A DNA stretch of 64,000 nt, from contig CBDAPQ010000005.1 of the NCBI GenBank assembly GCA_965198485.1, positions 1,984,001-2,048,000 on the forward strand. The letters run 5' to 3'. The stretch's first letter is position 1; every line of letters starts with the position of its first letter. Positions 18,812 through 29,835 of this stretch are shown here, piece by piece. The stretch comes from RH-AL1 sp965198485 (GTDB lineage: Bacteria > Pseudomonadota > Alphaproteobacteria > Rhizobiales > Beijerinckiaceae). A program made the position numbers and the translations under genes. The notes below the pieces were generated by a model, which saw nothing but the letters and a program-made list of their open reading frames with translations, was not told the DNA's origin and ran no database searches.

Positions 18812-20246
18812 CACTTACGACGTCATCATCATTGGCGGTGGTCCCGGCGGGTACGTGGCGGCAATCCGTGCCGCGCAGCTCGGGATGCGCACGGCCGTGG
18901 TCGAGCGCGAGCATCTCGGCGGCATTTGCCTAAATTGGGGCTGCATCCCCACCAAGGCGCTGCTGCGCTCGGCGGAGATCTACCACTATCTCCAGCATCC
19001 CAAGGAGTACGGGCTGACGGTAGAGGGCAAGGTCGGTTTCGACCCCGCGGCGGTAGTGAACCGTTCGCGCGGCGTGTCGCAGCAGCTGACGGGCGGCGTC
19101 ACCTTCCTCCTCAAGAAGAACAAGGTCGACGTGATCTGGGGCGAGGCGATGGTGCCGCGGGTCGGCGAGGTCGAGGTGGGCAAATCGACTAAGCCGGTGA
19201 TGCAGCCGCAGAACCCACCGCCCAAAGGCACGCTCGGCGCGGGCACCTACAAGTCCAAGCACATCGTGGTGGCCACCGGCGCGCGGCCGCGCGTGCTGCC
19301 GGGCATCGAGCCCGACGGTCGTCTGATCTGGACCTATTTCGAGGCGATGGTACCCAAGCGCTTCCCCAAGAGCCTGATTGTGATGGGCTCGGGCGCGATC
19401 GGCATCGAGTTCGCCTCGTTCTACCGCACCATGGGCACCGACGTGACGGTGATCGAGGTCCTGCCGCAGATCCTGCCGGTGGAGGACGCGGAGATCGCCG
19501 CGCTCGCCCGCAAGCGTTTCGAGAAGCAAGGCATCGTCGTTCTCACCTCGACCAAGGTGACGAAGGTCGAGAAGGGCGAGGACAGCATCACCGCGACGAT
19601 CGAGGACGTCAAGGGCAACGTCCAGCAGATCAACGCGGAGCGGCTGATCTCGGCCGTCGGCGTCGTCGGCAACGTCGAGAACATCGGACTGGAAGAGCTA
19701 GGCGTCTCGATGGAGCGCGGTCTGATCAAGACCGACCCGGTCGGCCGCACGAGCGTCGCCGGTATTTATGCCATCGGGGACGTGTGCGGACCTCCGATGT
19801 TAGCGCACAAGGCCGAACACGAGGGCACGATCTGCGTCGAGGCCATCGCCGGCAAGCACCCGCACGCGATGGACAAGGCGATGATCCCCGGCTGCACCTA
19901 CTGCCAGCCGCAGGTGGCGTCCGTCGGCTTCACCGAGGCCAAGGCCAAGGAGGCTGGGCACGAGCTCAAGATCGGCCGCTTTCCGTTCATCGGCAACGGC
20001 AAGGCGATTGCCTTGGGCGAGCCCGACGGGCTGGTCAAGACGATCTTCGATGCCAAGACCGGCAAGCTGCTCGGTGCCCACATGGTCGGTGCCGAGGTCA
20101 CGGAGCTAATCCAGGGCTACGTCGTCGCCATGAACCTCGAGACCACGGAAGAGGAGCTCATGGCCACCGTGTTCCCGCACCCCACCCTGAGCGAGATGAT
20201 GCACGAGAGCGTGCTGGATGCTTACGGGCAGGTGCTGCACAAGTAG
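18804..20246 (+). CDS. lpdA: Dihydrolipoamide dehydrogenase (PDH E3)
   Basis: 480 residues. FAD-binding GGGPGGYVAAIRAAQLG near the N-terminus, redox-active disulfide in GGICLNWGCIPTKALLR, NAD-binding GSGAIGIEFASFYRTMG, and the C-terminal FPHPTLSEMMHE with the catalytic His-Glu pair. Reoxidises dihydrolipoyl groups of E2. The ATG at 18804 lies within the end of the DUF559 gene. Confidence 0.96.
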   Translation: MTDTYDVIIIGGGPGGYVAAIRAAQLGMRTAVVEREHLGGICLNWGCIPTKALLRSAEIYHYLQHPKEYGLTVEGKVGFDPAAVVNRSRGVSQQLTGGVTFLLKKNKVDVIWGEAMVPRVGEVEVGKSTKPVMQPQNPPPKGTLGAGTYKSKHIVVATGARPRVLPGIEPDGRLIWTYFEAMVPKRFPKSLIVMGSGAIGIEFASFYRTMGTDVTVIEVLPQILPVEDAEIAALARKRFEKQGIVVLTSTKVTKVEKGEDSITATIEDVKGNVQQINAERLISAVGVVGNVENIGLEELGVSMERGLIKTDPVGRTSVAGIYAIGDVCGPPMLAHKAEHEGTICVEAIAGKHPHAMDKAMIPGCTYCQPQVASVGFTEAKAKEAGHELKIGRFPFIGNGKAIALGEPDGLVKTIFDAKTGKLLGAHMVGAEVTELIQGYVVAMNLETTEEELMATVFPHPTLSEMMHESVLDAYGQVLHK

Positions 20247-20257
20247 CGGCGGGCGGC

Positions 20258-20701
20258 TCAGTTCACTGCCACCAGCACGACGCCGCCGATCATGAAGGCG
20301 GCGCCGAGCAGCCGCGGCCAGTTCAGCGCATGCGGCTTGAAGCCGGCTAGGCCCCAATGGTCCATCGCGATAGAGGTGACGACGCCCGCCGTCACCGTGA
20401 GGCCGATGAAGATGCCGGCACCGAGCTTCTCGGCGAAGAAGATCGAGGCGAGCACGTAGACGCCGCCAAATACGCCGCCAAGCCAGCCCCACCACGGCAC
20501 GGCGGCGAAGGCCTGCCGCTCGGGCCAGCTGATGCCGGCGAAGGCACTAATTAGGAGGTAAAGCGCGCCGTTGGCGAGCGTCACGAAGAGCGCGGCTAGC
20601 ATCGGTTGTCCCAAGGTCTTCGCCAGCGTGACGTTTGAGCCCGACTGCACCGTGTTCAAAATACCGCCTAGGAAAGCCAGCGCGCCCATTACCCAAATCA
20701 T
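20258..20701 (-). CDS. DMT-type membrane protein (DUF606/YdcZ family)
   Basis: 147 residues from ATG 20701; a longer frame to 20875 lacks features. Five hydrophobic helices. The family pattern includes GILNTVQSGSNVTLAKTLGQ near the N-terminus and GWLGGVFGGVYVLASIFFAE in the middle. YdcZ-type half-transporters belong to the drug/metabolite superfamily; substrate unknown. Convergent with lpdA, ending 12 bases apart. Confidence 0.8.
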   Translation of the reverse strand: MIWVMGALAFLGGILNTVQSGSNVTLAKTLGQPMLAALFVTLANGALYLLISAFAGISWPERQAFAAVPWWGWLGGVFGGVYVLASIFFAEKLGAGIFIGLTVTAGVVTSIAMDHWGLAGFKPHALNWPRLLGAAFMIGGVVLVAVN

Positions 20702-20847
20702 ATTAAACCTCGCGTCAGCATCAGCAGCCTGGAGATGGGCACCGTCGCGTTCTCGAAACGAGGCAAGACAGCGCACGAGACCTTTACACTCGATCACGGT
20801 TTCGAGTGCGAAGGGCATGCGCGTGCTGAAAGCCATATGCTGCGAAT

Positions 20848-22122
20848 TCAGTTCGCGCCCGAACGCAGGGTCCAATCCGGCGGCGCCAGAGTGTTCGCGA
20901 AGACCCCGCTTCCGGAAGACCCGTTCCAGATGCGGCCTTCGTGCATCTCGGCGAACGTGTTCTGCCCGATCGCTACAGCCGCGGCATTGTCGAGGTACAC
21001 GCCCCAGTCCAGCATGTAGAAAGAATTGCCGTCGATCCGGCTCTCCATCAGGAAGGTCGAGGGCTTGCGAACGCTCGTCATGTAGACGCCGACCTTCGGA
21101 GAGGCTGGCATGGCTATGCCGTCACATGCGTTGTTGGCGACCTTGGCCCACATCGTGGCCTGCGACTGCATCGTGATCGAGAAGCAGGCGTGCCGCGGCG
21201 CTCGCGAGTCGCCGACCTGATTGAGCAGGACGTAGCTGCCGAAGACGTCGACGTTGACGATGTTGATGGTCTCGACGCCGTAGTCCGTGACGTTGAAGTG
21301 GCTGTCGTTGACTCTCAGCCATGCGCCGTTGTTGTTGCTAGCCTCCGCCTTGACGCCGACGCGACAGGCGACGCAGACCGCCTCGTTGATCGAGACGCCC
21401 TGCCAGGTGCCGCTCAGAGCGATGCCCATGTCCATGTAGTAGGTGTTCACGTCGCGCAGGGTCAGCTCGACGGGCTGCGCGTCTCCTGTGATCGCGACGC
21501 CCGTCGAGTCCGGCGCGTATCGCCCGCGGCGTCCCTCGCAGTTCACGCCCTGAACCGAGCCGTTGCGCGCATTGTCGAGCCGGATGCAGGTCGGAGCGAA
21601 GAAGGGAAGCGCGGTCGGCTTCACCGCGATGTCGCGCAAGTCCAAGGTCGGGTCGGTGGCGCCACTACCTTCCGTGAAGGCGATGTCAAGCGCCGGCCGC
21701 GTCATAATCGCGGCGGGCGCCAGGCCCACATCATGAATCACGATCTCCGGCGTGCGATAGAGATCCGGTCGGCCGCCGACGATCCTGAGACCGGCGGTTG
21801 GCGCGGCCAGCAAGATCTTACACGATTGCCGTCCGGCGCCTTGAAGGAAGAGGCCGCCGCCCGGCTTCAGCTGCACAATCATCCCGCGCGTGAGCTTGAA
21901 GGTGCCGCTGCAGAACAGCGGGCTGCCGCTCCTCAGCCAGCTCTCCACGGCGTCACTGTCGTCCTCGATCGCGTTGCCACGCGCGCCGAACATCTGCGGC
22001 GTCAAAGGCAGGCCCTGCGCAATGGCGAGCGCGCGGCCAGCGTCGTTCTTAGGCGCGAAGGCCGAGGCCGGTGGCGCGGTGGCGAGCAGGAGGCCGGCAA
22101 CGGCGAGTGCGAGGCGATGCAT
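20848..22122 (-). CDS. Exported right-handed beta-helix protein (pectate-lyase-like)
   Basis: 424 residues from ATG 22122. Signal peptide MHRLALAVAGLLLATAPPAS, then the pectate-lyase-superfamily entry motif MFGARGNAIEDDSDAVESWL, typical of tailspike and polysaccharide-acting beta-helices. Successive Asn/Val/Gly-rich turns follow (MDMGIALSGTWQGVSINEAV; NSFYMLDWGVYLDNAAAVAI). Catalytic residues cannot be assigned. It may bind or cleave a surface polysaccharide. It sits between lpd and lipA, which are usually adjacent, so it is probably a later insertion. Confidence 0.75.
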   Translation of the reverse strand: MHRLALAVAGLLLATAPPASAFAPKNDAGRALAIAQGLPLTPQMFGARGNAIEDDSDAVESWLRSGSPLFCSGTFKLTRGMIVQLKPGGGLFLQGAGRQSCKILLAAPTAGLRIVGGRPDLYRTPEIVIHDVGLAPAAIMTRPALDIAFTEGSGATDPTLDLRDIAVKPTALPFFAPTCIRLDNARNGSVQGVNCEGRRGRYAPDSTGVAITGDAQPVELTLRDVNTYYMDMGIALSGTWQGVSINEAVCVACRVGVKAEASNNNGAWLRVNDSHFNVTDYGVETINIVNVDVFGSYVLLNQVGDSRAPRHACFSITMQSQATMWAKVANNACDGIAMPASPKVGVYMTSVRKPSTFLMESRIDGNSFYMLDWGVYLDNAAAVAIGQNTFAEMHEGRIWNGSSGSGVFANTLAPPDWTLRSGAN

Positions 22123-22313
22123 GACGGTCGGGGCTCGAGCGTGGCAGAGCACCATGCCCTGCCGTAGGTGCGACCTCAATCGGCGACAGCGATGTTCCTG
22201 CCTTGCGACGGCATGGAGCGGAGATCGCGGCCATCGCTGCGCGGTGGTGGCCCACACCGTTCGGCTGCAATGCAGCAGCGCCATATCCATCTTGATGTGA
22301 AAGGTCTAATCAG

Positions 22314-23309
22314 GTGCGGGTCGCGAAGGGGCAGGGCGTGCTGGACGAAATGGCGGAGGCGGTCGATGCGGCGCGCCCGCGCCATCCCGAGAAGGCGCAC
22401 CGGCCCGATCAGCCGCAGCTGAAGAAGCCGGATTGGATTCGCGTCAAGGCGCCGGGCTCGGCGCAATACAATGCGACGCAAGCCATCGTCTCCGAACATA
22501 AGCTCGTCACGGTGTGTCAGGAGGCGGGCTGTCCCAACATCGGCGAGTGCTGGGCCAAGCGCCACGCCACCTTCATGATCATGGGCGACACCTGCACTCG
22601 GGCCTGCGCCTTCTGCAACGTGCGCACCGGCATGCCGCGAGCGCTGGACCTGCGGGAGCCTGCCCGTGTTGCCGATGCGGTGGCCAAGCTCGGGCTCAAC
22701 CACGTCGTGATCACGTCGGTGGACCGCGACGATCTCGTCGACGGCGGTGCTGGGCATTTCGCGGAAGTGATCCGCGCCACCCGTGCGGCGAGTCCCGGAA
22801 CGACGGTCGAGGTGCTGACGCCGGACTTCCTGCGCAAGCCGGGTGCCTTGGAGGTTGTGGTGGAAGCCCGTCCCGACGTCTTCAATCACAATCTCGAAAC
22901 CGTTCCTTCCAAATATCTCACGGTGCGCCCGGGCGCGCGCTACTTCCATTCCGTGCGGCTGCTGCAGCGGGTCAAGGAGCTCAACCCCACGATCTTCACC
23001 AAGTCCGGCATCATGGTTGGGCTCGGAGAGGAGCGGAACGAGATCCTGCAGCTCATGGACGATCTGCGCTCCGCCGATGTCGACTTCCTCACGATCGGCC
23101 AGTACCTGCAGCCGACGAAGAAGCACCACGCCGTCCTGCGCTTCGTGCCGCCGGAGGAGTTTGCCGGATTGCACGACGTGGCGCTGACGAAAGGCTTTCT
23201 CGTCGTCTCCGCCTCGCCGCTGACGCGCTCGTCGCACCACGCCGGCGAGGATTTCGCGAGGCTGAGGGCAGCACGCGAGGAGCGGCTCGCAGCATCAACC
23301 GCTCAGTAA
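22314..23309 (+). CDS. lipA: Lipoyl synthase
   Basis: 331 residues from GTG 22314 (AAGG upstream); ATG 22350 is an alternative closer to the usual N-terminus before RPRHPEKAHRP. Radical-SAM enzyme inserting sulfur into octanoyl-lysine of E2 domains. Both clusters are visible: the auxiliary CQEAGCPNIGEC and the SAM motif CTRACAFCNV; the C-terminal SPLTRSSHHAGEDF is conserved. It serves the PDH complex encoded just upstream. Confidence 0.95.
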   Translation: MRVAKGQGVLDEMAEAVDAARPRHPEKAHRPDQPQLKKPDWIRVKAPGSAQYNATQAIVSEHKLVTVCQEAGCPNIGECWAKRHATFMIMGDTCTRACAFCNVRTGMPRALDLREPARVADAVAKLGLNHVVITSVDRDDLVDGGAGHFAEVIRATRAASPGTTVEVLTPDFLRKPGALEVVVEARPDVFNHNLETVPSKYLTVRPGARYFHSVRLLQRVKELNPTIFTKSGIMVGLGEERNEILQLMDDLRSADVDFLTIGQYLQPTKKHHAVLRFVPPEEFAGLHDVALTKGFLVVSASPLTRSSHHAGEDFARLRAAREERLAASTAQ

Positions 23310-23701
23310 TTAGCAAATCGTCCATACCGGCCGATCACCTCGATCTGATAGCCGTCGGGGTCCTTCACGAAGAAGAAGCGCGACTTGCCGCCGAGGTCGA
23401 TGTCCTTGAGGTCGCCGGGTTCCAGGCCCTCGCTCTTTAAGCGTGCATGCTCGGCCTCGAGGTCGTCGACGAGCACAGCGAGGTGGCCATAGCCGTCGCC
23501 TTTCTCGTAGGGCTTGTCGCGTTCGCCGTTGACGGTCAGCTCCAGCTCGAAGGGCGACCTCGGATTGCGGAGGTAGACGATGGTGAAATCGTCCTTCGGG
23601 TAGCGGTCGGCGACGTCGAGCCCGAACGCTTTTCTGTAGAAGGTCACGGGGCGCTTCTCATCGATCACGCGGATCATGGAATGAATGGTCTTGGCGGTCA
23701 T
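23303..23701 (-). CDS. VOC-family glyoxalase-like protein
   Basis: 132 residues from ATG 23701. Begins MTAKTIHSMIRVIDEKRPVT and shows the betaalphabetabetabeta pattern of glyoxalase I-type proteins: FELELTVNGERDKPYEKGDG, GHLAVLVDDLEAEHARLK, FFFVKDPDGYQIEVIGR. Metal ligands His8, Glu/His near the middle and Glu in YQIEVIGR are in place, so lactoylglutathione lyase activity is likely. Its stop overlaps the lipA stop by 7 bases tail to tail. Confidence 0.85.
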   Translation of the reverse strand: MTAKTIHSMIRVIDEKRPVTFYRKAFGLDVADRYPKDDFTIVYLRNPRSPFELELTVNGERDKPYEKGDGYGHLAVLVDDLEAEHARLKSEGLEPGDLKDIDLGGKSRFFFVKDPDGYQIEVIGRYGRFANY

Positions 23702-23844
23702 GGGCAGCTCCCGGAAGCTCTTGCGCGGCCGACGCCGCGCTCCGGCTTCGGAAGCCTTGCGCGCTCGGATCGTTCGATCTTTCGTCGTTGTGGGAGCGAC
23801 GGCGTGGCGCCTTTCGCCCCGCGCGGCGCGTGCTAAGGGAGACG

Positions 23845-24330
23845 ATGCCCTCCTTCGATACGACACGACGTGTCCAGCATACGGCCGCGCAGATGTTCGA
23901 CCTCGTCGCGGACGTCGAGACCTATCCACAATTCCTCCCGCTGTGCACGGCGCTGCGCGTCCTGCGTCGCACGCAGGAGGGCGAGCAAGAAGTCTTCGTG
24001 GCCGAGATGCAGGTCGGCTTCAAAGCCATCCGCGAGACGTTCAAGACGCGCGTGGCCTGCGACGGGCCGACGAAGCACATCCTGGTCGAATACATCGACG
24101 GTCCCTTTCGCTACCTCAAGAACAGCTGGGCGTTCCGCGACACCGCCGACGGGCACGGCGCCCACGTCGACTTCCATATCGAATACGAGTTCAAGAACCG
24201 CATGCTGGGCATGCTGATGGGCTCGATGTTCGATCAGGCCTTTCGCCGCTTCGCCGACGCTTTTGAAAAGCGCGCCGACAGGGTCTACGGCCGGCCGCCG
24301 GCTCGGGCGTCAGCCGGCCGCCTGGCGTAG
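23845..24330 (+). CDS. Coq10/RatA-type START-domain protein
   Basis: 161 residues from ATG 23845 (AAGGGAG upstream). SRPBCC fold: TTRRVQHTAAQMFDLVADVE, YPQFLPLCTALRVL, GPFRYLKNSWAF, VDFHIEYEFKNRMLG. Bacterial relatives near lipA are thought to bind ubiquinone or act on translation (RatA); neither can be decided from sequence. It is the usual neighbour of lipA in alphaproteobacteria. Confidence 0.85.
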   Translation: MPSFDTTRRVQHTAAQMFDLVADVETYPQFLPLCTALRVLRRTQEGEQEVFVAEMQVGFKAIRETFKTRVACDGPTKHILVEYIDGPFRYLKNSWAFRDTADGHGAHVDFHIEYEFKNRMLGMLMGSMFDQAFRRFADAFEKRADRVYGRPPARASAGRLA

Positions 24331-24801
24331 CAGGTCGAGCGCCGTCGTCACCGAGGCCTCGCGGATCCCGTCGCGCCCGAGTTCGCCGAAGCGCCGCTCC
24401 AGCGTCACCGTGCGCATGTGCTCGCGGGCGAGCCCGAAGAACACGAGGCCGACCGGCTTGCCCTGCGTGGCGCCCCCAGGGCCGGCGATGCCGGTGATGG
24501 AGATCGCGACGTCCGCGTTGGACGAGGCCAGTGCGCCCTCTGCCATGGCCTTGGCGACCTCCGCGCTCACCGCGCCGTGCGTGTTCAGGAGCGAGTGCGG
24601 CACGCCGAGCGACTGGATCTTGGCCGTGTTGGTGTAGGTCACGAAGCCGCGCTCCACCACCGCGCTCGATCCCGACACCGAGGTCAGCGCCGCCGAGAGC
24701 AGGCCGCCGGTGCACGACTCCGCGGTGGCGATCTTCAGACCGCAAGCCTTGAAGGTCTTCAGCAATTCGCTAACCTGGACCTTCATCTCCGGCCCGATCA
24801 T
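24310..24801 (-). CDS. pncC: Nicotinamide-nucleotide amidohydrolase (CinA C-terminal type)
   Basis: 163 residues from ATG 24801, or ATG 24786. Stand-alone CinA C-terminal domain: LKIATAESCTGGLLSAALTS holds the catalytic Ser, with GFVTYTNTAKIQSLGV and ISITGIAGPGGATQGKPVG. Deamidates NMN for NAD recycling. Its ATG overlaps the ispDF stop (ATGA), and its 3' end overlaps the convergent Coq10-like gene by about 20 bases. Confidence 0.9.
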   Translation of the reverse strand: MIGPEMKVQVSELLKTFKACGLKIATAESCTGGLLSAALTSVSGSSAVVERGFVTYTNTAKIQSLGVPHSLLNTHGAVSAEVAKAMAEGALASSNADVAISITGIAGPGGATQGKPVGLVFFGLAREHMRTVTLERRFGELGRDGIREASVTTALDLLRQAAG

Positions 24802-25994
24802 GCCGGCACCGGCAGGCGCACGGTGGCGATGGCCAGGGTGGCGATGCCCTCCTCGCGGCCGGTGAAGCCGAGACGTTCCGATGTGGTCGCCTTCACCGCC
24901 ACGCGGTCGAGCGGAAGATCGACCACATCGGCGATGCGTTGGCGTATGGCGTCGCGGTGAGGCCCGACCTTGGGCGTCTCGCAGACCACGGTGGCGTCGA
25001 TATGCGCGATCATGCCGCCTCGCGCCCGCACCGCATCGGCGGCCGCCTTGAGGAAGATCGAGGAGGCGGCGCCCTTCCACTGCGGATCAGACGGCGAAAA
25101 ATGGCTGCCGATGTCGCCGTCGCCGAGCGCGCCATAGAGCGCATCGGTGATCGCGTGCGAGAGCACGTCGGCGTCGGAATGTCCCACGAGCCCTTTGCTG
25201 TGCGGCACCTTGAGGCCGCCGAGCCAGACGTGATCGCCGGGGCCGAAGGCGTGGACGTCATAGCCCTGACCCATGCGCACGTCGGGGCAATCGCGGATCA
25301 GGCGCGCCTCGGCCGTGGCGACATCCTCGGGTGTGGTCACTTTCATGTTGCCGGGCTCTCCCTCGAAGACGTGCACCGCGTGTCCAGCCCATTCCGCGAT
25401 GGCGGCATCGTCCGTCAAGCCGCTCGCGCCTGTCGCGGCTGCCGATTCATGAGCGTCGCATATCAGGCCGAAGCGGAATGCCTGTGGCGTCTGTACCGCC
25501 CGCAGGGCGGCGCGCTGCGGCGTTGCCACGATGCGGCCGGCCTCGTCGACCTGCTTGATCGTGTCGTGAACCAGGAAGCCCGGCACCGCGGCACCGCTGG
25601 CCGCGGCGGCGCTGCAGGCGCGCCGGAGCAGGGCCGGCGAGGGAAACGGGCGGGCGCCGTCGTGAATCAGCACGAGCTCCGGCGCGAGGTCGCCGAGCGC
25701 GGCGAGGCCGTTGCGCACGCTTTCCTGTCGCGTCGCGCCGCCGTGCACGCGAGGGCGCAGCAGCGGCGCCGTGGCCGGGGCCAGGTCGGCGATGGCGGCG
25801 GCGTAGAAGTCGGCATCGTCAGGGTGGGTCACGACGAGGATCGGCGCGGCCAGCGCGGCCAGCGCATCGAGCGTGCGGCTGAGCAGCGCACGTCCTGCCA
25901 GCTGCAGGTATTGCTTGGGCGTGGCGGTGCCGACGCGCGCACCTCGCCCGGCGGCAACGACCAGGATCGCGATCGTAGGGGAAGCGGCCGTCAT
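24798..25994 (-). CDS. ispDF: Bifunctional IspD/IspF isoprenoid enzyme
   Basis: 398 residues from ATG 25994; an upstream GTG at 26006 is possible. N-terminal IspD cytidylyltransferase (VVAAGRGARVGTATPKQYLQ, then GGATRQESVRNGL, HDGARP) fused to C-terminal IspF cyclodiphosphate synthase (MGQGYDVHAFGPGDHVWLGG, HSDADVLSHAITDALYGALG, KATTSERLGFTGREEGI). The fusion is characteristic of alphaproteobacteria. It performs two MEP-pathway steps feeding ubiquinone, carotenoid and bacteriochlorophyll tails. Confidence 0.95.
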   Translation of the reverse strand: MTAASPTIAILVVAAGRGARVGTATPKQYLQLAGRALLSRTLDALAALAAPILVVTHPDDADFYAAAIADLAPATAPLLRPRVHGGATRQESVRNGLAALGDLAPELVLIHDGARPFPSPALLRRACSAAAASGAAVPGFLVHDTIKQVDEAGRIVATPQRAALRAVQTPQAFRFGLICDAHESAAATGASGLTDDAAIAEWAGHAVHVFEGEPGNMKVTTPEDVATAEARLIRDCPDVRMGQGYDVHAFGPGDHVWLGGLKVPHSKGLVGHSDADVLSHAITDALYGALGDGDIGSHFSPSDPQWKGAASSIFLKAAADAVRARGGMIAHIDATVVCETPKVGPHRDAIRQRIADVVDLPLDRVAVKATTSERLGFTGREEGIATLAIATVRLPVPA

Positions 25995-26139
25995 GCCTGG
26001 TACCAAAGGCGGGATCGTGTCTTGATCGTTTTCGCCGCGAGCGTCAAACGCCTGCCGAGGCTCTCTGCGGGCACGCTGCCGCTTCGAGCGGTTCGAGCTT
26101 TTCCCTTGCCGAGGCGCACTAAAAGCTTACGCTGCGAAT

Positions 26140-27141
26140 ATGGCGTGTTTTGCGCAGATTTTAGGCAGGATGGTCGAGGGCGAGCCGGCGGCCATCCTCG
26201 CCCCTATGGCTGGTGTGACCGATCTCGGCATGCGTCGCGCTGCGCAAGATTTCGGCGCCTCGTGGGCCGTATCTGAGATGGTCGACGGAGGTTTCCTCGC
26301 GGCCGGCGACAGCGTCAATCGGCAGAAGGCCGGAGCCACGGGGCAGGGCTGCCACGTCGTCCAGATCGCCGGGTGCCGTCCGGCGCTGATCGCGGAGGCG
26401 ACGCGCGCGGCCGTCGCACTCGGTGCCGACGCGATCGATCTCAACATGGGTTGCCCGGCGCGCAAGGTTGTCGGCGGTCTCGCCGGTTCGGCGCTGATGC
26501 GCGACCTCGATGCGGCGGTGGCGATCATCCGCGCCGCGGTCGCCGCAGCAGGTGTGCCGGTCACGGTGAAAATGCGGCTCGGCTGGGACGACTCCTCCCG
26601 CAACGCGCCCGAACTCGCCCGGCGCGCCGAAAGCGAGGGTGTCGCTATGGTGAGCGTCCATGGCCGCACCCGCTGCCAATTCTACAAGGGGGAAGCCGAT
26701 TGGGCGGCGATCCGCGCCGTGGTCGACGCCGTATCGATTCCGGTGGTGGCGAACGGCGACTGTGCCGGCGTTGCCGAGGCTCGTGCCATGCTCGCCGCTT
26801 CGGGCGCCGCCGGCGTGATGATCGGGCGCGCCGCCGTCGGCCGGCCATGGCTCGTCGGCGACATAGCTCACGCGCTCTCCTCCGGCTGCGAACGCGAGCC
26901 GGTTCCCTTTGGGCGCCGACGTGCTGCGGCGCTGGCCCATTTCGCGACCCTGCTGGGGATGTTCGGGCGGGAGCAGGGTGTCCGCCACTCGCGCAAGCAC
27001 CTGGCGGCCTACGCCGGCTACGCCGGTGTGCCGGCCTGCGATCCTCGCCATCGCGCGCTCGTCACCGCCGATGATCCTGATGTCGTCGTCCACTCACTCG
27101 AAAGGCTCTTCGACAAGGCGCCACTGGAGATAGCCGCTTGA
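26140..27141 (+). CDS. dusB: tRNA-dihydrouridine synthase DusB
   Basis: 333 residues. FMN TIM-barrel: ILAPMAGVTDLGMRRAAQDF near the N-terminus, catalytic Cys in NMGCPARKVVGGLAGSALM, VSVHGRTRCQFYKGEADW, and phosphate-binding MIGRAAVGRPWL. Divergent from ispDF and directly upstream of ntrB, the classical nifR3-ntrB arrangement; stop overlaps the first possible ntrB start. Confidence 0.93.
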   Translation: MACFAQILGRMVEGEPAAILAPMAGVTDLGMRRAAQDFGASWAVSEMVDGGFLAAGDSVNRQKAGATGQGCHVVQIAGCRPALIAEATRAAVALGADAIDLNMGCPARKVVGGLAGSALMRDLDAAVAIIRAAVAAAGVPVTVKMRLGWDDSSRNAPELARRAESEGVAMVSVHGRTRCQFYKGEADWAAIRAVVDAVSIPVVANGDCAGVAEARAMLAASGAAGVMIGRAAVGRPWLVGDIAHALSSGCEREPVPFGRRRAAALAHFATLLGMFGREQGVRHSRKHLAAYAGYAGVPACDPRHRALVTADDPDVVVHSLERLFDKAPLEIAA

Positions 27142-28322
27142 ACTCGCCGTTTCGTCTCCTTCCGAAATCCCGGGCCATGGCCAGCAAGAGCAGCATGACA
27201 AGCAAGACCGCCAATGCGCATCCGTTCGGAGCGGCGCAGGTCCTCGATGCGCTACCCTACCCGGTTCTGACGATCGACGAGAACAACGCCGTCACCAGCG
27301 CCAACCCGGCTGCCGAGGAATTCTTCGGCACCAGCCTGTCGGGCCCGCGACGGCAGAGGCTGGCGGCGCTGCTGCCCGCCCATTCTTCCCTGATGACCCT
27401 CATCGAGCAGGTGCGCGAGCGCGGCGGCGCGATCAACGAGCATCGGGTCGATCTCGGGCTGCCGCGGCTCGGCACGGAGCGGCTCGTCGACATCTTCGTG
27501 ACCTCGCTGTCGCCGGCCGCCGCGGACCTCGTCGTGATGCTCCGCGAGCGCTCGATGGCTGAGAAGCTCGATCGCCAGCACGCGCTGCGGGGTGCGGCGC
27601 GCTCCGTCTCTGCGATGGCCTCGATGCTGGCGCACGAGATCAAGAACCCGCTGTCGGGTATTCGCGGTGCTGCCCAGCTGCTCGAGGCCGAAGCCAACGA
27701 CGGCGACCGTGCGCTTACGCAGCTGATCTGCGACGAGACCGACCGCATCGTGAAGCTCGTCGACCGTATGAAGCCGTTCTCGATGGGGCCGGACGAGACC
27801 TTCACCGGGGTCAACATCCACGCCGTGCTCGATCACGTGAAGAAGGTCAGCCAAGCCGGCTTCGCCCGCGACATCCGGATCAAAGAGAGCTACGATCCTT
27901 CGCTGCCGCCGGTGCTGGGTAGCCGCGATCAGCTCATCCAGGTGTTTCTCAACCTCGCCAAGAATGCTGCCGAGGCGATCGGGACGGAGCGCGGCGACGG
28001 CGAGATCGAGTTCTCGACCGCGTATCGACCGGGTGTGCGCCTCAAGATCGACGGCTTCGAGCAGCCGGTCAGCCTGCCGCTCGAATTCTGCGTCAGCGAC
28101 AATGGGCCGGGCATCGCGCCCGAGGTGCTGCCGCGCCTTTTCGACCCCTTTGTTACCACCAAGGCCACCGGCACTGGCCTCGGACTTGCTTTAATCGCGA
28201 AGATCGTCGGCGACCATGGGGGCATCGTCGAATGCGACTCTCATTCCAGCCGCACGACATTCAGAATCCTGATGCCCATGCACATGCCGCGCGATGGCCG
28301 ATCGGCGGGCCGGGCCGAATAG
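27138..28322 (+). CDS. ntrB: Nitrogen regulation sensor kinase NtrB
   Basis: 394 residues if read from the TTG at 27138; ATG 27177 or 27195 give slightly shorter, equally plausible proteins. Cytosolic: PAS domain (YPVLTIDENNAVTSANPAAE), dimerisation domain with His166 in SMLAHEIKNPLSGIRGAAQL, and ATPase domain with N box VFLNLAKNAAEAIG and G boxes DNGPGIAPEV and TGTGLGLA. It phosphorylates NtrC under nitrogen limitation and is itself controlled by PII. Confidence 0.94.
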   Translation: MNSPFRLLPKSRAMASKSSMTSKTANAHPFGAAQVLDALPYPVLTIDENNAVTSANPAAEEFFGTSLSGPRRQRLAALLPAHSSLMTLIEQVRERGGAINEHRVDLGLPRLGTERLVDIFVTSLSPAAADLVVMLRERSMAEKLDRQHALRGAARSVSAMASMLAHEIKNPLSGIRGAAQLLEAEANDGDRALTQLICDETDRIVKLVDRMKPFSMGPDETFTGVNIHAVLDHVKKVSQAGFARDIRIKESYDPSLPPVLGSRDQLIQVFLNLAKNAAEAIGTERGDGEIEFSTAYRPGVRLKIDGFEQPVSLPLEFCVSDNGPGIAPEVLPRLFDPFVTTKATGTGLGLALIAKIVGDHGGIVECDSHSSRTTFRILMPMHMPRDGRSAGRAE

Positions 28323-28353
28323 GAGTTCCGCTTGCAGCGGGCGTGATGAGGCA

Positions 28354-29835
<1,482 letters not shown>

